Shown piece after piece: positions 1 to 12,222 of a stretch of DNA of 64,000 nt (position 1 is its first letter; the number at the start of each line of letters is the position of its first letter). This DNA comes from Taenia hydatigena. Lineage: Eukaryota; Platyhelminthes; Cestoda; Cyclophyllidea; Taeniidae. Under the pieces are notes generated by a model. It was not told the DNA's origin, did no database searches, and saw nothing but the letters and a program-made list of their open reading frames with translations. The stretch lies in the NCBI GenBank assembly GCA_036345935.2, contig JADWOT020000641.1, positions 1-64,000 of the forward strand, written 5' to 3'. The translations under genes were made by a program, and so were the position numbers.

Positions 1-1120
1 TCTTTCAGCCTCTTCGTTTCTCCCTTGTCTGAGGCTGGATGCAGAGTTGGATGCTGACTTGTGTCATCCATTCGTCGCCCACTCGCATGAGTCTGAGTTG
101 CCATCTGCTCGTATTGGTGACTTGTGCGCGGCTACTTGAGTTTTGGTTGCCCGCAAACTCATTTAACGTGGGGAATCTAACAGGTTCCTAAAAGACTCGC
201 AAACGTGGTCACATGAATTTATAGCGACGCTGCAATAAACTGCAGCTTCATGGAAGAACAGACTACCTACTTTCGTGCAGAAGGTCGTAGAGGCCATCAG
301 GACGGCCTAAAAACCATGACCAGAAGCAAAAGTACAGCCTGCGGAGAGTGATGAAGAGCTGGCTACTACGCAGCTTCTTTTACTCCATTAAGGCGTAGTC
401 TCTTGGTGATGCAATATTGGCGCATGAGGTTTTCATGCCACCAAAGTGGTCATGTAGGTGTGTAATTTCACCCAGCGAAGAATATGCCACCCCATAGCAT
501 AGTAACGACAAGATGACGGTTTGTGGCTGAATGGCCGTGCACCTTCGCTGAATGCTGAGTTATTTCCAACGATGACAACCCACGCACAATCGAATGGCGT
601 CTCCATAACTGGTGGCAGATAGTTATCCTCCTTTCAAGTCACTTCCATAACTCAGCTCACAAAAAGCCATTGCTACTATCGTTGTTGTGCACAAATGACC
701 ACGATTTCGATGAAATGTTTCACTCTGCTTGTCACCACAGCAAAATTCAGGCAGTGGTTGCATTTATTAAAGGAGGAGATTGGTCCATTTTGGACGTTTA
801 ATTAAAGTCCGATCCACGATTGGAAGGCGACCCGTGCTTGTTGGTCACAGCTACAACTCGATCATCTCCTACCATGGAATCAGCCACAGGCAGTGCAACA
901 AATTTATCCACTATGTAGCACCAAGTGCTTGTTGACGTGCAGACCTTCAGAGGGTCGACTGCAGAATACAGGTTGAGCTTGACTGACCTGTAGACTGAAG
1001 TCAAACCTTTGTCGCCAAAGAAGCCGAGGCCTTAGATGACATCCATCTAACAGCATCGGGATGAAGTGTAGCAGCGAGAAGTGCCACCCAGTCTAGTGCT
1101 TCTCTGGTGCTATTACTCCA
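1..1120 (+). repeat. R1 repeat copy, leading into an FN3-gene 3' exon remnant
   Basis: This stretch matches 47496-48540 in the same orientation and 56990-58010 in the opposite orientation over most of its length. It also shares blocks with 8560-9060 and 13326-14060. Relative to the 57-kb copy it carries an extra block of about 300 bp (roughly 922-1227). No open frame is kept across the copies. In three places (here, 13.3-14.1 kb, and 58-57 kb reversed) the unit sits directly upstream of an FN3-antigen last-exon remnant, so it is probably part of the duplicated gene unit, perhaps old intron sequence. I cannot assign it to a known repeat class. Confidence 0.7.
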
Positions 1121-1280
1121 AGAAATCATTTGCATCCACTTAATTGTACTATGCAATTCCGTGCACAAATATCAATTATTGTGGAAGGAACAGCCAAGAT
1201 GAGAATGGTTTTGTTGATGCGTGTAGGCCTCCAGGTGTAATAGCAGTGCGTCCTAATTCGAACGAATGTCGAAGAAGCAT

Positions 1281-1437
1281 CCGTTGAGTGGATCTACCAT
1301 CAATTCTCAATGCCTACGCCAAAGATCCGGCGTCCATTCCCACAATCGCTGCAACCGACAGATCCACACCCACCGAATTTGGCGTTGCTAACTTGTTTAC
1401 TTCTATGGTTCTAGTGCTCGTGTTGACTTTCTCGTAA
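1281..1437 (+). pseudogene. FN3 oncosphere-antigen last-exon remnant (stalk plus hydrophobic tail)
   Basis: One frame reads a Thr/Pro/Ser-rich stretch followed by a hydrophobic C-terminus ending in LVLVLTFS and a TAA at 1435-1437. The minus-strand copy at 56809-56960 and the plus-strand copy at 14041-14199 align with it, including the 3' flank. It has no FN3 exon directly upstream and its 5' part has no clean acceptor, so I read it as the decayed end of an upstream gene unit. The next unit's promoter begins about 200 bp further on. Confidence 0.6.
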
Positions 1438-1599
1438 CTGCGTGCAAATTACCCACTTACAACATTGTAGCTCATCACATAGTTGAGGGTGAACACTGTA
1501 ATGCTGATGGGGCAGACCTCCTCACCAGCACATTGCCTTAGATGATCCAATTATCAATGGTCTCACGGTGTGCGTGTAAGCGTGCTGTTGGCTTCGTAG

Positions 1600-2326
1600 G
1601 ACAAGAGAGGGCAATTTTATTGGCTTACAACACAGTTATAAGCACTTTGCTGGCTAGTTCCATCTTGCATGTAGGATTTGCAGTGAATATCCGTAAGTTG
1701 TCTCCTCTTATGCCGAACTCTAAGCAGTGTATGCTTGGGAATATTCTCAAATGAGGGCACTTACTATACTTGTACATGCAGCAAGGATGAGGAGAGTGCT
1801 CCAGCTTTGCATTGCATCACATCACAGGCAATTTGGCTTAATACGGCCGAGTAGGCGTGTTTCCTTCCTTGGCATCACAATCTCTGCTCCTCAATTCACT
1901 TCACAAATTTCCTGTTTGTCTCTATAGTGCCTTCAAACTTGCATACGTATTGTGATGAGCAGGACTTTGTCTAACTCACTTGTGTGACGCATGTGAGAAT
2001 GAAGCGAGTTCTGTAATGGGAGCCCACACGAGCCATTGTTTGATTCGGGTGACTTCGAGCAAGACACGGCCACAGGCAACGCATCGAAAATAACTGCGAC
2101 TAGTACTATGAGGAGATCCACTGCGCTTTTGTCTCCACTTAGACTTAAGGTCTTTGCCACAACAGCACCATTGAAAACAAGTACCCGTTTGTTAATGCCC
2201 ACCTTTCGCACGCACACTTCCTGCCTCTTGTCACAAACATTGGAAACCTGGTATTAAGGGCACCTCAAAGTGTTTTATAGTGCTCTGTTCATTATGATGC
2301 ATAATGGCATGAGCTTATAACCATAA
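1600..2326 (+). pseudogene. FN3 oncosphere-antigen pseudogene: promoter, partial exon 1 and part of intron 1
   Basis: A TATA box (around 1637-1643) is followed by AAGCAC and then immediately by the middle of a signal-peptide exon (1646-1692; its end reads GFAVNIR), with an intact GTAAGT donor at 1693. Compared with 56481-56640 (minus) and 14400-14528, about 60 bp holding the transcription start, 5' UTR and start codon has been deleted. From 1693 to about 2326 the sequence is homologous to intron 1 of the gene at 54657-56550, read in reverse. The homology then stops and the inverted-repeat block begins. No FN3 exon follows, so this unit cannot make a protein. Confidence 0.7.
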
Positions 2327-4330
2327 GTTGGTAGTTGAGCCCGACCGACCTGTGGGCCGAATTCGACCATTTTTCTCCGAGGAAGCAAAGAATTCGTATA
2401 AAAGCTAAGGAAGAGCAGCGGGATGAAGCGCGGTAGCGAGAAGTGCCACCCAGTTTTATGTTTCCCTGGTGCTATTAATCCGAGTAAAAGTTTGCGTCCA
2501 CTTGATTAAATCGGACGATTCTGTGTGCAATTATCAATTCTTGTGAAAAGAACAACTAAGATAGAAATAGTTCTTTAGATGCGTAGGGAAAAACACGCTG
2601 AAGCAGTGGACGACTTGTTGCAAACATCCCAATGATAAGCGGTTGTTCGGCACTCCTCACGTCCGCACTTTACAGCCAGTACGGTTGCACCAAAGCCTCA
2701 TTGCAAAGGCATTATGCCTTACGAAGAGAACAATGATAACCGAAAAGTGGGCAAACAAAATCTCAGCAACGGGTTACCCAAGTCATCTTAAATAAGGCTG
2801 CCCTAGGATCCTTTTAGGCGAGCAAACTTAGTGTCTATGGCTGAACGAGACGCAGCATTCATTACTGATATGCTGCTAAACATCTGCAAACTGTTACCAT
2901 TTCGCTACTACAATATGTGGTGCCAGATTCTTTACTGACATTCTCTTACGAACCCACAGCCGAGGAGATAACCCCGCCCAGCATGGTGATCAGCTAGATA
3001 CGGTAAGAGTGACCAAAACTCTGTCAAGTAGACATGGACGTGTGTTACGAAGAAGGCGCTGGGCCTACCAAGCGACTTGTGATCCTAGCCTCATCAACAC
3101 ATACAACTCTGCAAGAGTTACACGCGAAATAGGCCACGTGGGCGAAAAGATGCTAGATGCCATGACCAACGGGCAATGAGGAACTTCGCTTACCTTAGAC
3201 GTACTAAATTTCTACTCAACCTGCATTGCCTGCAGCAGGTTCGAAAGGCATCACCTCACGAGGACCCCACCATTGCAGTCTATGTTCAGAGGATCCCTAA
3301 AATAAGGAGTGGGTATGGGCGTGATGAGCACTCTATCACCCGTCGAGGGAGAAAACGGATAGATTCTAGCTGTGGTGCACTAGTTGGTAAAAGTATATGA
3401 GGTAGAACCCAAGAAGGGCACAGGACGCTGAAACATTTGCTTGAAATTTCTTCATACGGTGAGTTCAGTCAACACAGCTATAAAGGTCCTAGTTTGTAAA
3501 GCTACTTTTATGCTGAGTTACGCCAAACTCACTGAATCTTAGCGGTAAGCACAACATCTAGGCACCGCTGAGGCAAAAACAGGTAGAAGGAAAAAGTGGC
3601 ACGTCACTTGGACTCCTAAGTCTTTTAGTAAATATGCTTCAGGTGAAAGGGACAAAACTTGTTTAACGTGTGTTAATGCTCCATCCAGTCAGTTGTCTGG
3701 TAACTAATGTGGCACTCAAGTCTGCTCTGCACTTGACACAGTGGCCTAATGAGATGGAGTGAAAATAACACGTTACGAAGTAATGCCGGATGAATTTAGT
3801 CCCCATTGTGCTTGTCACTGTCCCTCTCCTGCCAGAAACCCCATTAGCACGGAGTGTTGCATTAACTTGAAAAATGCAATTTAAGATTGACTGATCCATA
3901 AGCCAAAGTCGAGCCTGTGCTGCCGACGAAGCCGAGGCTTTGCTTAACACCCAATGAACAGCATCGGGATGAGGTGTGGTAGCAGAATGTGCCACCCAGT
4001 CTAGTGCTTCTATGCTGCTGTCACTTCAAGCAATGATTTTCATTCAAACGATAACACTAGACCATACTTTTACAAATCGTAATCCTTGAGGGAATAACAA
4101 CTGACATTAACACAGTCTTCTTGCTGTTTCTAAAGAGCAAAACATGAAAAATCAGCAGGTGATCTTTTGCTCTTAACCCGAAAATGAAGATTTGAATGCT
4201 GTCCCTTATGTCTGCATTTTCCAATCAATACGGCCGCTTCAAGGTCCCATCGCGAACCCACTATGCTTCACGAAGAGAACAATTAATGCAGAAAGGTAAG
4301 AAAAACAAAACCAAACCAGTTTAAATAGGG
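2327..4330 (+). repeat. 2-kb block, inverted copy of 52080-53860
   Basis: Segments at 2440-2760, 3040-3480 and 3660-4330 reappear in reverse order and orientation at 53720-53440, 53220-52890 and 52740-52080. The stretch 3176-3400 translates identically to 52940-53164 on the opposite strand, a mark of very recent duplication or conversion. The right-hand copy lacks about 190 bp present here (about 2790-2945). Inside lies a gypsy integrase scrap. Long open frames at 3663-3995 and 52396-52719 are shared, but their differences are mostly amino-acid changing, so I do not call them genes. Confidence 0.7.
3100..3340 (+). mobile_element. Decayed Ty3/gypsy integrase fragment
   Basis: The DNA aligns with 28810-29020 of gypsy element A, across the integrase zinc-binding region. 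The shared path is CAAGAGTT, then GTGGGCGAAAAGATG, then AACCTGCATT and GCAGCAG. Several frame changes and stops break it. It is embedded in the 2-kb inverted block, and the same fragment is present at 52990-53240 on the minus strand. Confidence 0.55.
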
Positions 4331-4388
4331 CTGCTATTGAAATACTTCGAGACAGCAAACGTTGTGCACTAGGGTGTTACTTATAGCT

Positions 4389-5060
4389 GTTAGAAGTCAT
4401 GCGCTTAGCTGCCAATTTTGAAAACCAAATCAATTTTCTGCTGCTGCAAGCCTCCACATTAAACATCTACACAGAGGCATTCAGGCATACCCAAGTAGGC
4501 GGTCCGCCCACGGATCACATGGCTGGTGTGCACGCGCCAATGTGTCAGCCGATGGTGTACGAGTCCACGTTGGCTCAGTCTCACCATCCACCTCATGACC
4601 TCTACGCCTTCACATCAACCTGCAATACCCATCGTATTCTTTCATCCTCCTAGTTTCTCAAGCATTGTAAATTCTGTGCACAGATAGCTGCTGACCTGAG
4701 TTTCACATTCATCGCCACATCGCATGGGTTATAATTGCTACCTGCTCCTATTGGTGGCTTGTACGAGATCACTTCAGTCTTGTTTATTAGCAAACTCACC
4801 AAACATGGAAAATTGAACGGTTCTCTAAGTATTCTCATGAACTTAGTACCGTGGGTTGCTATTGATGTCTCAACAAACTGTAGGTTTATGGATGAACGGA
4901 CTGCTTGCTTTCGTGCAGAAGGTCTTCTGATAACAAAGACTACCCCTTTGCCTTGCAAACTTACTTGCTCTACTTTTGCAGCTTGCGCTCTCATCACATC
5001 GGTTGTTAAGTACCTGCGTTACCTCCACACTTTTTACCATGGTAGGTGTGTGTTGGCCTC
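4389..5060 (+). repeat. Left arm of a long inverted repeat (R1 family)
   Basis: This arm is the reverse complement of 6290-6962. The inner part (about 4680-5040 against 6300-6665) is nearly identical, whereas the outer 280 bp is clearly more diverged. The arms are separated by about 1.2 kb of unrelated sequence. The sequence belongs to the R1 repeat family also seen at 8560, 13326, 47390 and 57000. The overlapping open frames (for example 4735-5091) are shadows of the repeat. Confidence 0.75.
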
Positions 5061-6289
5061 TTTCTTGGTGAAAACGCATTATTTGAGCTAGTGGGTTAAT
5101 GTTAGCTGTCGAAGCCATTTTAAATCGCGTATAGTTGGTAATGGTAAAGAATTTGTTTCCTGGTATTCCATTGCTTGTTCGCTTGTTGATATCACGTTCG
5201 AGAAGCTAGTGACATGTAAGCGTATTCTCGAATGCACACTTCAATGCTTAATTTACCTTGTTCTTCTTGGTTCTGGTATGCAAGGTGCATATTTTCAAAC
5301 AATAGTACTTGGTTGTAGACGTCAATTTCAAGCACAGACCTGCTCGTACCACTGGTATTATTCGTATCGCTAACGAGGCAGTCAAACTTTCCATGCGCAT
5401 GAGCCTAGCCGTTCTAGATGGACTCGGATAAATTCCATCAAGCTAATTTTAGTCTAGCTCGATAAAGTGAAACCTACACATGAGCAAGAAGGTATGCTTT
5501 GAAACAAGCGAAAGTCGCCAATTTCCTGGGCGATGGCGATGCGCTGAGGGCAGATTAATGTGAACAACAAGATAAAATAACGTCATTGCTAAAGGGGAGA
5601 GTGCGGGCATCATGCCAACGTCTTCTTGTAGTCATTTGACTCCGTGGCACCAACGCAGCTTTGCCACGTGTGAGAACTACCACTCGTTCTCTAAGACATA
5701 TTAGGGTTACAAATCTTATCCGGTAATTTGTCATTAACCAAGAACACAATGCAGATTTTGTATTTGAAAGGCTGTGTAATGGTAATTATGCAATGCGTCA
5801 CTTTGGTTGGTGGCGATTTGCTCGTATTAGCGTTGATCTTGAATCGCCTTGCAATGTCATCGCTAAGAGGTGGCTTGCGGTACACCAGTTGAAGTCTCTC
5901 ATAGCATTTGCTCCCTTTTTGGAAAGGTGACTATCTTTTGCAAAGTAAACGTGGAACCATTGCAGACTGAATAGCAGCAGCTAAGGTACTTATTACTGTC
6001 TTTAAGTGACTCATGGCAAGAAGAGTGTAATATGAAGAAGATTGAACCACAGATGACAAATTGGTGGGGTTACTTCACCAAGAGCGTGAATGTATTGGGG
6101 TGGTGTAAACCTACTTCATCATTTGTTACCTCATGTTTAAACAAATAACAGCTTCCTTCAGGATTGCTTATTAGTGGTTTCATGACTTAAATGACGAGGA
6201 CTTCTACGAACAAGTTTCATTCCATGAAACAATAGCAGTGAATAAAATTTTTCTGAGCTAGGAACAACGATGGTGCGAAATTCCATCGA
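5061..6289. other. Spacer between inverted-repeat arms, no gene seen
   Basis: About 1.2 kb of AT-rich sequence without a convincing coding region. The first 110 bp (5035-5175) is shared with 8405-8545, which shows that the left arm originally continued into this spacer. The remaining short open frames have no start context, splice signals or recognisable motifs. Confidence 0.5.
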
Positions 6290-6962
6290 AAGAACCCAAC
6301 CATAGTGATACAAGTGTGGAGGTAACGCAGGCACTTAACAACCGATGTGATGAGAGCGCAAGCCGCAAAAGTAGAGCAAATAAGTTTGCAAGGCAAAGGG
6401 GTAGTCTTTGTTATCAGAAGACCTTCTGCACGAAAGCAAGTGATTTGTTCATCCATAAACCTACAGTTTGTTGAGACATCAATAGCAGCCCACGGTACTA
6501 AGTTCATGAGAATACTTAGAGAACCGTTCAATTTTCCATGTTTGGTGAGTTTGCTAATAAACAAGACTGAAGTGATCTCGTACAAGCCACCAATAGGAGC
6601 AGGTAGCAATTATAACCCATGCGATGTGGCGATGAATGTGAAACTCAGGTCAGCAGCTATCTATGCATGAAATTTACAATGATTGAGAGACTAAGAGGGT
6701 GAAAGAATGCGATGGATAATGCAGGTTGACGTGAAGGCGTAGAGGTCATGAGGTGGATGGTGAGACTGAGCCAACGTGGACTCGTGTACCATCGGCTGAC
6801 GGATTGGCGCATTCACGTTAGCCATGTGATCCGTGGGCGGACCGCCTGCTTGGGTATGCTTGATTGCCTCTGTGTGATTCTTTCATGCAGAGGCGTTCCG
6901 CACCATAACATTGATTTTGTTTTTAAGATTAGCAGCTAAGCTCACGACTTCTAACATCTGGG
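6290..6962 (-). repeat. Right arm of a long inverted repeat (R1 family)
   Basis: Reverse complement of 4389-5060. The homology to the larger unit continues to about 7450, where it matches 13010-13240 and 4080-4330 in opposite orientation. See the left arm for details. Confidence 0.75.
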
Positions 6963-7460
6963 AAAAGCGCTATGTTTCACAAAGTTTGCTGTCTTGAATT
7001 ACTGCAATAATCACTACTTACGTTGGCTTTGTTAAACCGTAGTCAAAGTTTCGCTTTTCTTACTTTCTGTATTATTTGCTCTCTTCGTGAAGCATAGTGG
7101 GTTCGCAGTGGAGCTTTGAAGTAACCGTATTGGTTGAAAGATGCCGTCATACGAAATGACATTCGAACCTTAGTTTTCGGGGTAAGGGCAAAAGGTCACC
7201 TGCTCTTTTTGCATTTTTGTTCCCAGAAACGGTGGTTATTCCTTGCAGGATTTCGACTTGTACAAGGCATTGTCTGGTGTTGGCAATTGGATGAAAAGCA
7301 TTACCTGGCGTCGTATCATCAGGGAAGCACTAGCCTGGCTGGCACCTCTTGCTACCACTCTTCACTCCGATGCTGATCATTGGATGTTACGGCTTTGTCG
7401 GCAGCAGGGAATCGACTATGTAGTAGCTACAGTTATTCAAGGAAGAGATTAGTCCATATT
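6963..7460 (-). repeat. Continuation of R1-associated repeat, minus orientation
   Basis: Reverse complement matches to 12960-13330 and 4010-4380, sharing motifs such as GTGAAGCATAGTGGGTTCGC and the 'rapid' 3' segment near 7370-7450. From 7460 to about 8380 I see no gene: the sequence is AT-rich with only short unsupported open frames. Confidence 0.5.
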
Positions 7461-8399
7461 CAGTCGTTTAATCAAAGTTTGACCCACATGTACACCTGCG
7501 CTTATTGATGTCCAAATCCTTTCTTTTCGACTTTTATGGACAGCATGATGGCAAATTTATTGATTCGCCATTTTACGCTCACTGCAAAAAATTACGCTGG
7601 AGCTAATAATTAGTAGCTGAAATGAAATCATTTAACATCCTTGAGACCAGCTATTTTTAGCCCCGTTCGTAATTAGCATTACAGTCGTGCATAGTTTGTG
7701 TCCATAATGGGATTCGTCCATCTCATCACAGCAACTTTAGGAACCGTTGAGCAAAAATTTCGCAGCTGAGGCAGGCTCGTAAAAAACGTGGAATCTATCA
7801 ATATTCCCATAAATTGGATCGCTACGAAAAATCAGCACAATTTTCCTAATACCAACAGTACACCTCCTTATAGGTAGACAAATTTTTAGCGATTCAACCT
7901 CCACTTGTTTGTAGCTTACATTTCTGCTGAGGCTTCATTGCCCGTATCCTAGTAAACCCCGACTCTGACTAGTTAAGCCCAGGATTCTAAGGCGCGATGA
8001 GGAATTATTAGATATTTTCGCAAACCGTTTATTCAACAACGTGCGTGAAAAGTCAAAATCACCTCCGTGTTGAATAGAGTTTGCAGATGCAAAATAAGCG
8101 AAATGCCTTATTTAATAGCGTTGGCATGATTTAGATCACTGGATCTTATTAGATCTTTTACAAATCAACTTCAAGTCATTGCTAATTCCACACGAGTTCG
8201 TTTACTTTCGAAGGACCAGTGAGTAATAGCGTCCGAGACTTGCAGTTTAGGTGGCGAAACCTCTCTGTGGCCTCCTGATACCATTCCTTTAATTAATGAT
8301 TTTGGCTCAATCAATGGTACTGGGTGATCGCGTAAGAAAATAAGCAATTAGTTTAGAGGAAACATCTGAGATGGAGAGAGACTGCTTATTGTTTCCGGA

Positions 8400-9060
8400 G
8401 CAAAACTTATTACCATGGTAGGTGTATTGGCCTTTTCCTCGATGAGAAGGCATTATTTGGGCTAGTGGGTTAATTTTAGCTGTCAAAGCCATTTCAACTC
8501 GCGTGTAGTTAGTAATGATAAAAAATTTGCTTTCTGTTATTCTTCGTCTCCACATAAAAGTATTACACGGATGCAATCAAGCATACCCAAGGAGGTGGTC
8601 AGCTCACAGGTCACATGGCTAATGTGAATGCGCCAACGCGTCAGCCGATGGTACACGATTCCACGTTGGCTCAGTCTCGTCACTCACCTGATGACCTCCA
8701 CGCCTTTACATTAACCCGCATTGTCTATCGTATTCTTTCACCCCTTCGTTTCTCTTTTGCTTCAGGCTGGATACAGAGTTAGCTGCTGACCTGAGTTTTA
8801 CATTCATCGCCCAATTGCATGAGTTAGAATTGTCATCTGCTCCTATTGGTGACTTGTGCGAGATTGCTCCAATTTTGGTTATCAGCAAACACACCAAACA
8901 TGAAAATTAGTACAGGTTACAAAGTATTCTCACAAACTTGATACCATGGGTCCTCGTTGACATCATAATAAACTGCAGATTTATAAAGGAACAGGCTACG
9001 TACTTTCGTGCAGAAGGTCTTAGAGACCATCAGCACGGTCCAAATGCCTCCAGAGAGTAA
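8400..9060 (+). repeat. R1 repeat copy
   Basis: 8405-8545 matches 5035-5175, and 8571-9050 matches the R1 sequence at 13400-13860 and 4480-4930. The copy has lost the outer (5') part of the unit. It is followed by unrelated sequence. No coding frame is conserved across copies. Confidence 0.65.
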
Positions 9061-9752
9061 AAGGAAGAACTATGCTATTGCACAGCTTCTTTCCTTCCAT
9101 TGCAGCTGGGTTGATTCAAACTGCAGAATTAGACAGTCCAATTCATCGTTCATCGATGTGTGTACATGGGTATGCAATGCACCGTTAAATTGGGTCACTC
9201 ATTAGGCCATTTCATTTCAAGCAGTAGACAGTATGAGTACCACCGCCCGCGATGCTTGCGCTCAGTAACTCTCCGAATTTTATGCTAGCAGCTAATCAGA
9301 CATGTAATATTGTCTTTGTTGGAATTGAAAAGGGGTGAGAAATATTTGATGAGGCACACCTCCTCAGTGACTTGGAAAATCAACTTCAACTTTAATAACC
9401 TGATTAGGTAAAACATACTGGTATGTTGCACGAGGTGCGAACTACATGCCAAATTTAAATTGGATGACAAAAGGGCTTTCAGTTAAAAAGCAAAACCATG
9501 TCCTTTGTTTTTCCTTCACGCGTCCACACGAGAATGTAGGCTACTGTCACCACGTGGCAATATCATACGGTCCACTAGTACCACACAACCTATCATGCGT
9601 TGGCATTAGTAAGCCAACTTAGAAACTCGACATGCAGTCGTTTTGGTTTTCATAGAGAGTGCTGCAAACCTTTCATTAGTGCAGCAAACAAAGGCTTTAA
9701 CGCTATCAAATAAAGAATAAGGCTGTACAAACCCAATTCGATGATGCAAAAG

Positions 9753-10398
9753 TCACCTCACTAATTCATTAAGGCTGGGAAATACTGTTCTTTCCTTTAC
9801 TCTGTTAGAGTCAATGCTCTCACACCTCCCTGAAATTTCCTGATACACCTCATGCGAAACCGGTGGCAGCACCTTCTGACTTCCCACCTCCCTCTCATAG
9901 TACTTAACAACATCGCACAATTCAGCAGAGCAGCATGCAGCATGTATTCTCATCGTTAGGTCCATTTCTATACATTTATAAACGAGTCATCTCAACAGCT
10001 AGTCTCTTCATATCCATTTATTAAGAATGCAGTAAGCGAGGCTGCCTCCCACTACCACCGCTCAGAACTAGTAAATTGTCGGGTTTGGCTAAGGGAAATT
10101 GCGAGACTAGATCCGATGTAGCTACCTTTTATGCACATTTGAAGTTTGGCATCGGCTGTAGAGTATCTTGCGAGTCGATGTAAAATGAAGGCCAATAGTC
10201 GAGTTAGCGCCCTCTTTGCCAGGAACTTAATTGCAAAAGCCACTTAGCGAGTTCATTTTGGTCAAGAATTTTGCTTGTTGGGATGTACATTTGGGAGAAC
10301 GCTCTTCGTCTCATGTGCGGTGAAGCAGTGATCAGCCAGCGCCTATCTGCCACTGAAGCAATCTCAACTTTCAGCAGAGCTGTAACCACTTTTCCCAT
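9753..10398 (-). other. Candidate minus-strand coding exons, unrecognised
   Basis: Three minus-strand frames here read like protein with mixed, non-repetitive composition: 10204-10398, 10052-10243 and 9753-9965. The last contains CDVVKYYEREVGSQ and ends at a TAA. They lie in different frames and would need short introns or frameshifts to join. I found no family match, no clear donor/acceptor set and no second copy in the window to test constraint. Low confidence; it could equally be chance open frame in a region otherwise without genes (9210-11900). Confidence 0.2.
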
Positions 10399-10429
10399 TT
10401 CCTGATACTTGCTAACACTTCCACCACAG

Positions 10430-11930
10430 ATGGTTTAAGAATCTGGATGATACAGGAATTTGATAAAATATACGGCTTTATTCAATACAAAAACACATCA
10501 GATAAATAACAAATTTAAGCAGTAGAAAGTCGGCCAAATCGGACACTGGCCCGTGTAATGCCTCATTCATCGAATCAACGAAGCAGCTGTCATAGAATGT
10601 TGACAAGCCAAAGTCAGCATTTGATTATTTAGTTATCTCAAGCAACAGTGAAGAGAAAAGGGGACGAACTTGAGGAGAACGAGACAAAGATGCCAAGATG
10701 CAGCTAAAGCTTCCGCACAACCAAACCACAGCTGAGGTCCAAAATTGTGCATTCAATGAACCAAATGCAGTTTGGACACAGCTCAAAGGTCAGCGAGGCC
10801 ATTTGTAGGGGCCGTGTATGGAGGCAACGCAGCATTATACATTCCTACAAATGTTAAAATTACTTCCTTAAGTGGAAGGAAGAAGCGTCCATCTTACTCT
10901 TGGCCTCCCATTAACACAACTAAATCAAGGGCCACCATAGACAGTGGTTGGGCCATCGCAAAGTAGCAAACAATCAGACGACTGATGAGCACCACATTTG
11001 CTGTCGTATTGTTTGCAATGAACGGCTAGAGGAGGCTGAGCATTTGAGGGTAAGGCAGTGGAGAAGAAGGATGCATTTGCAGTCAACATGGTGGCTGTCC
11101 TATCGACAACTTCAACTATGGTTGCTGTCAGAGGCATCACTTGCCTGAATACCACTTCAATACACCATGGTGTAAGACAAATCAAGTCTGTACTACTTCA
11201 CGTCTTTAAGGTTTTATCAATTTGGTGAAAGAGCTGGGTACCTCTTAATGCCGTGATGCAAACTTCACCTCCTCGAGCACAAGCAGACAAGGAAACGTCC
11301 TTTATACTCATAAGCATTTCGAACAACAGATCACGCCATTAACTTCCGTGGCATAAAAGTCTTTCTATAAAGACAAAATACCAGGAGGCAAGGCTAATTA
11401 GGTAAATCTCATCGTTTTAACAGCTAGAGTGTGGAAGCGTAAGTCTATAGAAGGGTAGTCATTAATAAGGGAACACAATTATGTGAAGGCATAATGAGTG
11501 TGGCACAATCAGGAGGATCAACGGAACCTTCATTAATCATAGGTATTGAATTGCTAGAAATGACAGCTCATAGCTTTTGCTTCATTCCATGATTTGCAGC
11601 CTAAATTTAAAGAGGTACTGGTCCACGCATACAAAACTAATCTCCCGAAACACCCTGCACATTAGAGAGAGATGTCCTTTGCAAACATTTTTTTGTCTTT
11701 CACAGAAAAATCTGAATTTTCAAGGGGCCAATCACTTTGACCACGACGAAGGAGGGATTAAAGTACGCGACTATCGCTCGTCTGCACATTTGGTTCGCGA
11801 CCATCATGGTAGGTGTCGTTCATTTGTCCGTGTACACGTGCATAAGAATGTATTTGTGCACCGATATTTGTGTTTATGCATAGGGATTTTGCACCACGTC
11901 ATTAGCAAATAAATTGAATTGAGTGCAGAT
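10430..11930. other. Gene-free stretch, nothing recognised
   Basis: No repeat shared with the rest of the window and no family-level match. Two opposite-strand frames overlap at 10925-11185, and one frame of 111 codons lies at 11577-11912. Neither has splice signals or a motif that I can defend. Confidence 0.3.
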
Positions 11931-11936
11931 AAGCTT

Positions 11937-12222
11937 TTATTGAACTGGATGGTAAATAATTTGCTTCCCATCTTCGCACATATTTGACTTGTCCGGTTTG
12001 CCCAATGTCTCGCGACACCCTAGGCGAGCTCTTATGGCATCAAAGAGGTAGGAACAACACCTAACTCTCTCCGTTCTTTGTCTTATGTCCTCTTTTGTGC
12101 AAGAGTAACAAAAGTACTTTCTTTTGAACCTCAAAGTAGTCCGGAGGCCTATGCTGTGCGGCCTGTGCTTCCGTCAATTCATAACTTATGAAAGTCTCCT
12201 CAGCCATTTCTTTGAAAGCCAT
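11937..12222 (-). CDS. Candidate small gene, unrecognised, with a possible frame break
   Basis: On the minus strand an ATG at 12222 opens a 53-codon frame (stop 12061-12063). Its start reads MAFKEMAEETF, a charged, soluble-looking peptide with the segment HRPPDYFEVQKK. A second frame overlaps it and runs to a TAA at about 11939-11937, where the stop overlaps an AATAAA-type signal (CAATAAAA). Its end contains DAIRARLGCRETLGKPDK. The two frames could be parts of one protein joined by a splice or a frameshift, with a polyadenylation signal at the expected end. I do not recognise the product. Confidence 0.3.

Noticed and set aside
3663..3995. Open frames shared by inverted copies (also 52396-52719)
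   Set aside because: About ten amino-acid changes in about 105 residues with no excess of silent changes seen, and the copies at 12.8 kb and 53.7 kb break the frame. Likely repeat sequence that happens to be open.
4735..5091. 118-codon frame with a near-identical partner at 6217-6609
   Set aside because: Explained by the inverted repeat. Other R1 copies (8.8 kb, 13.6 kb) do not keep the frame.
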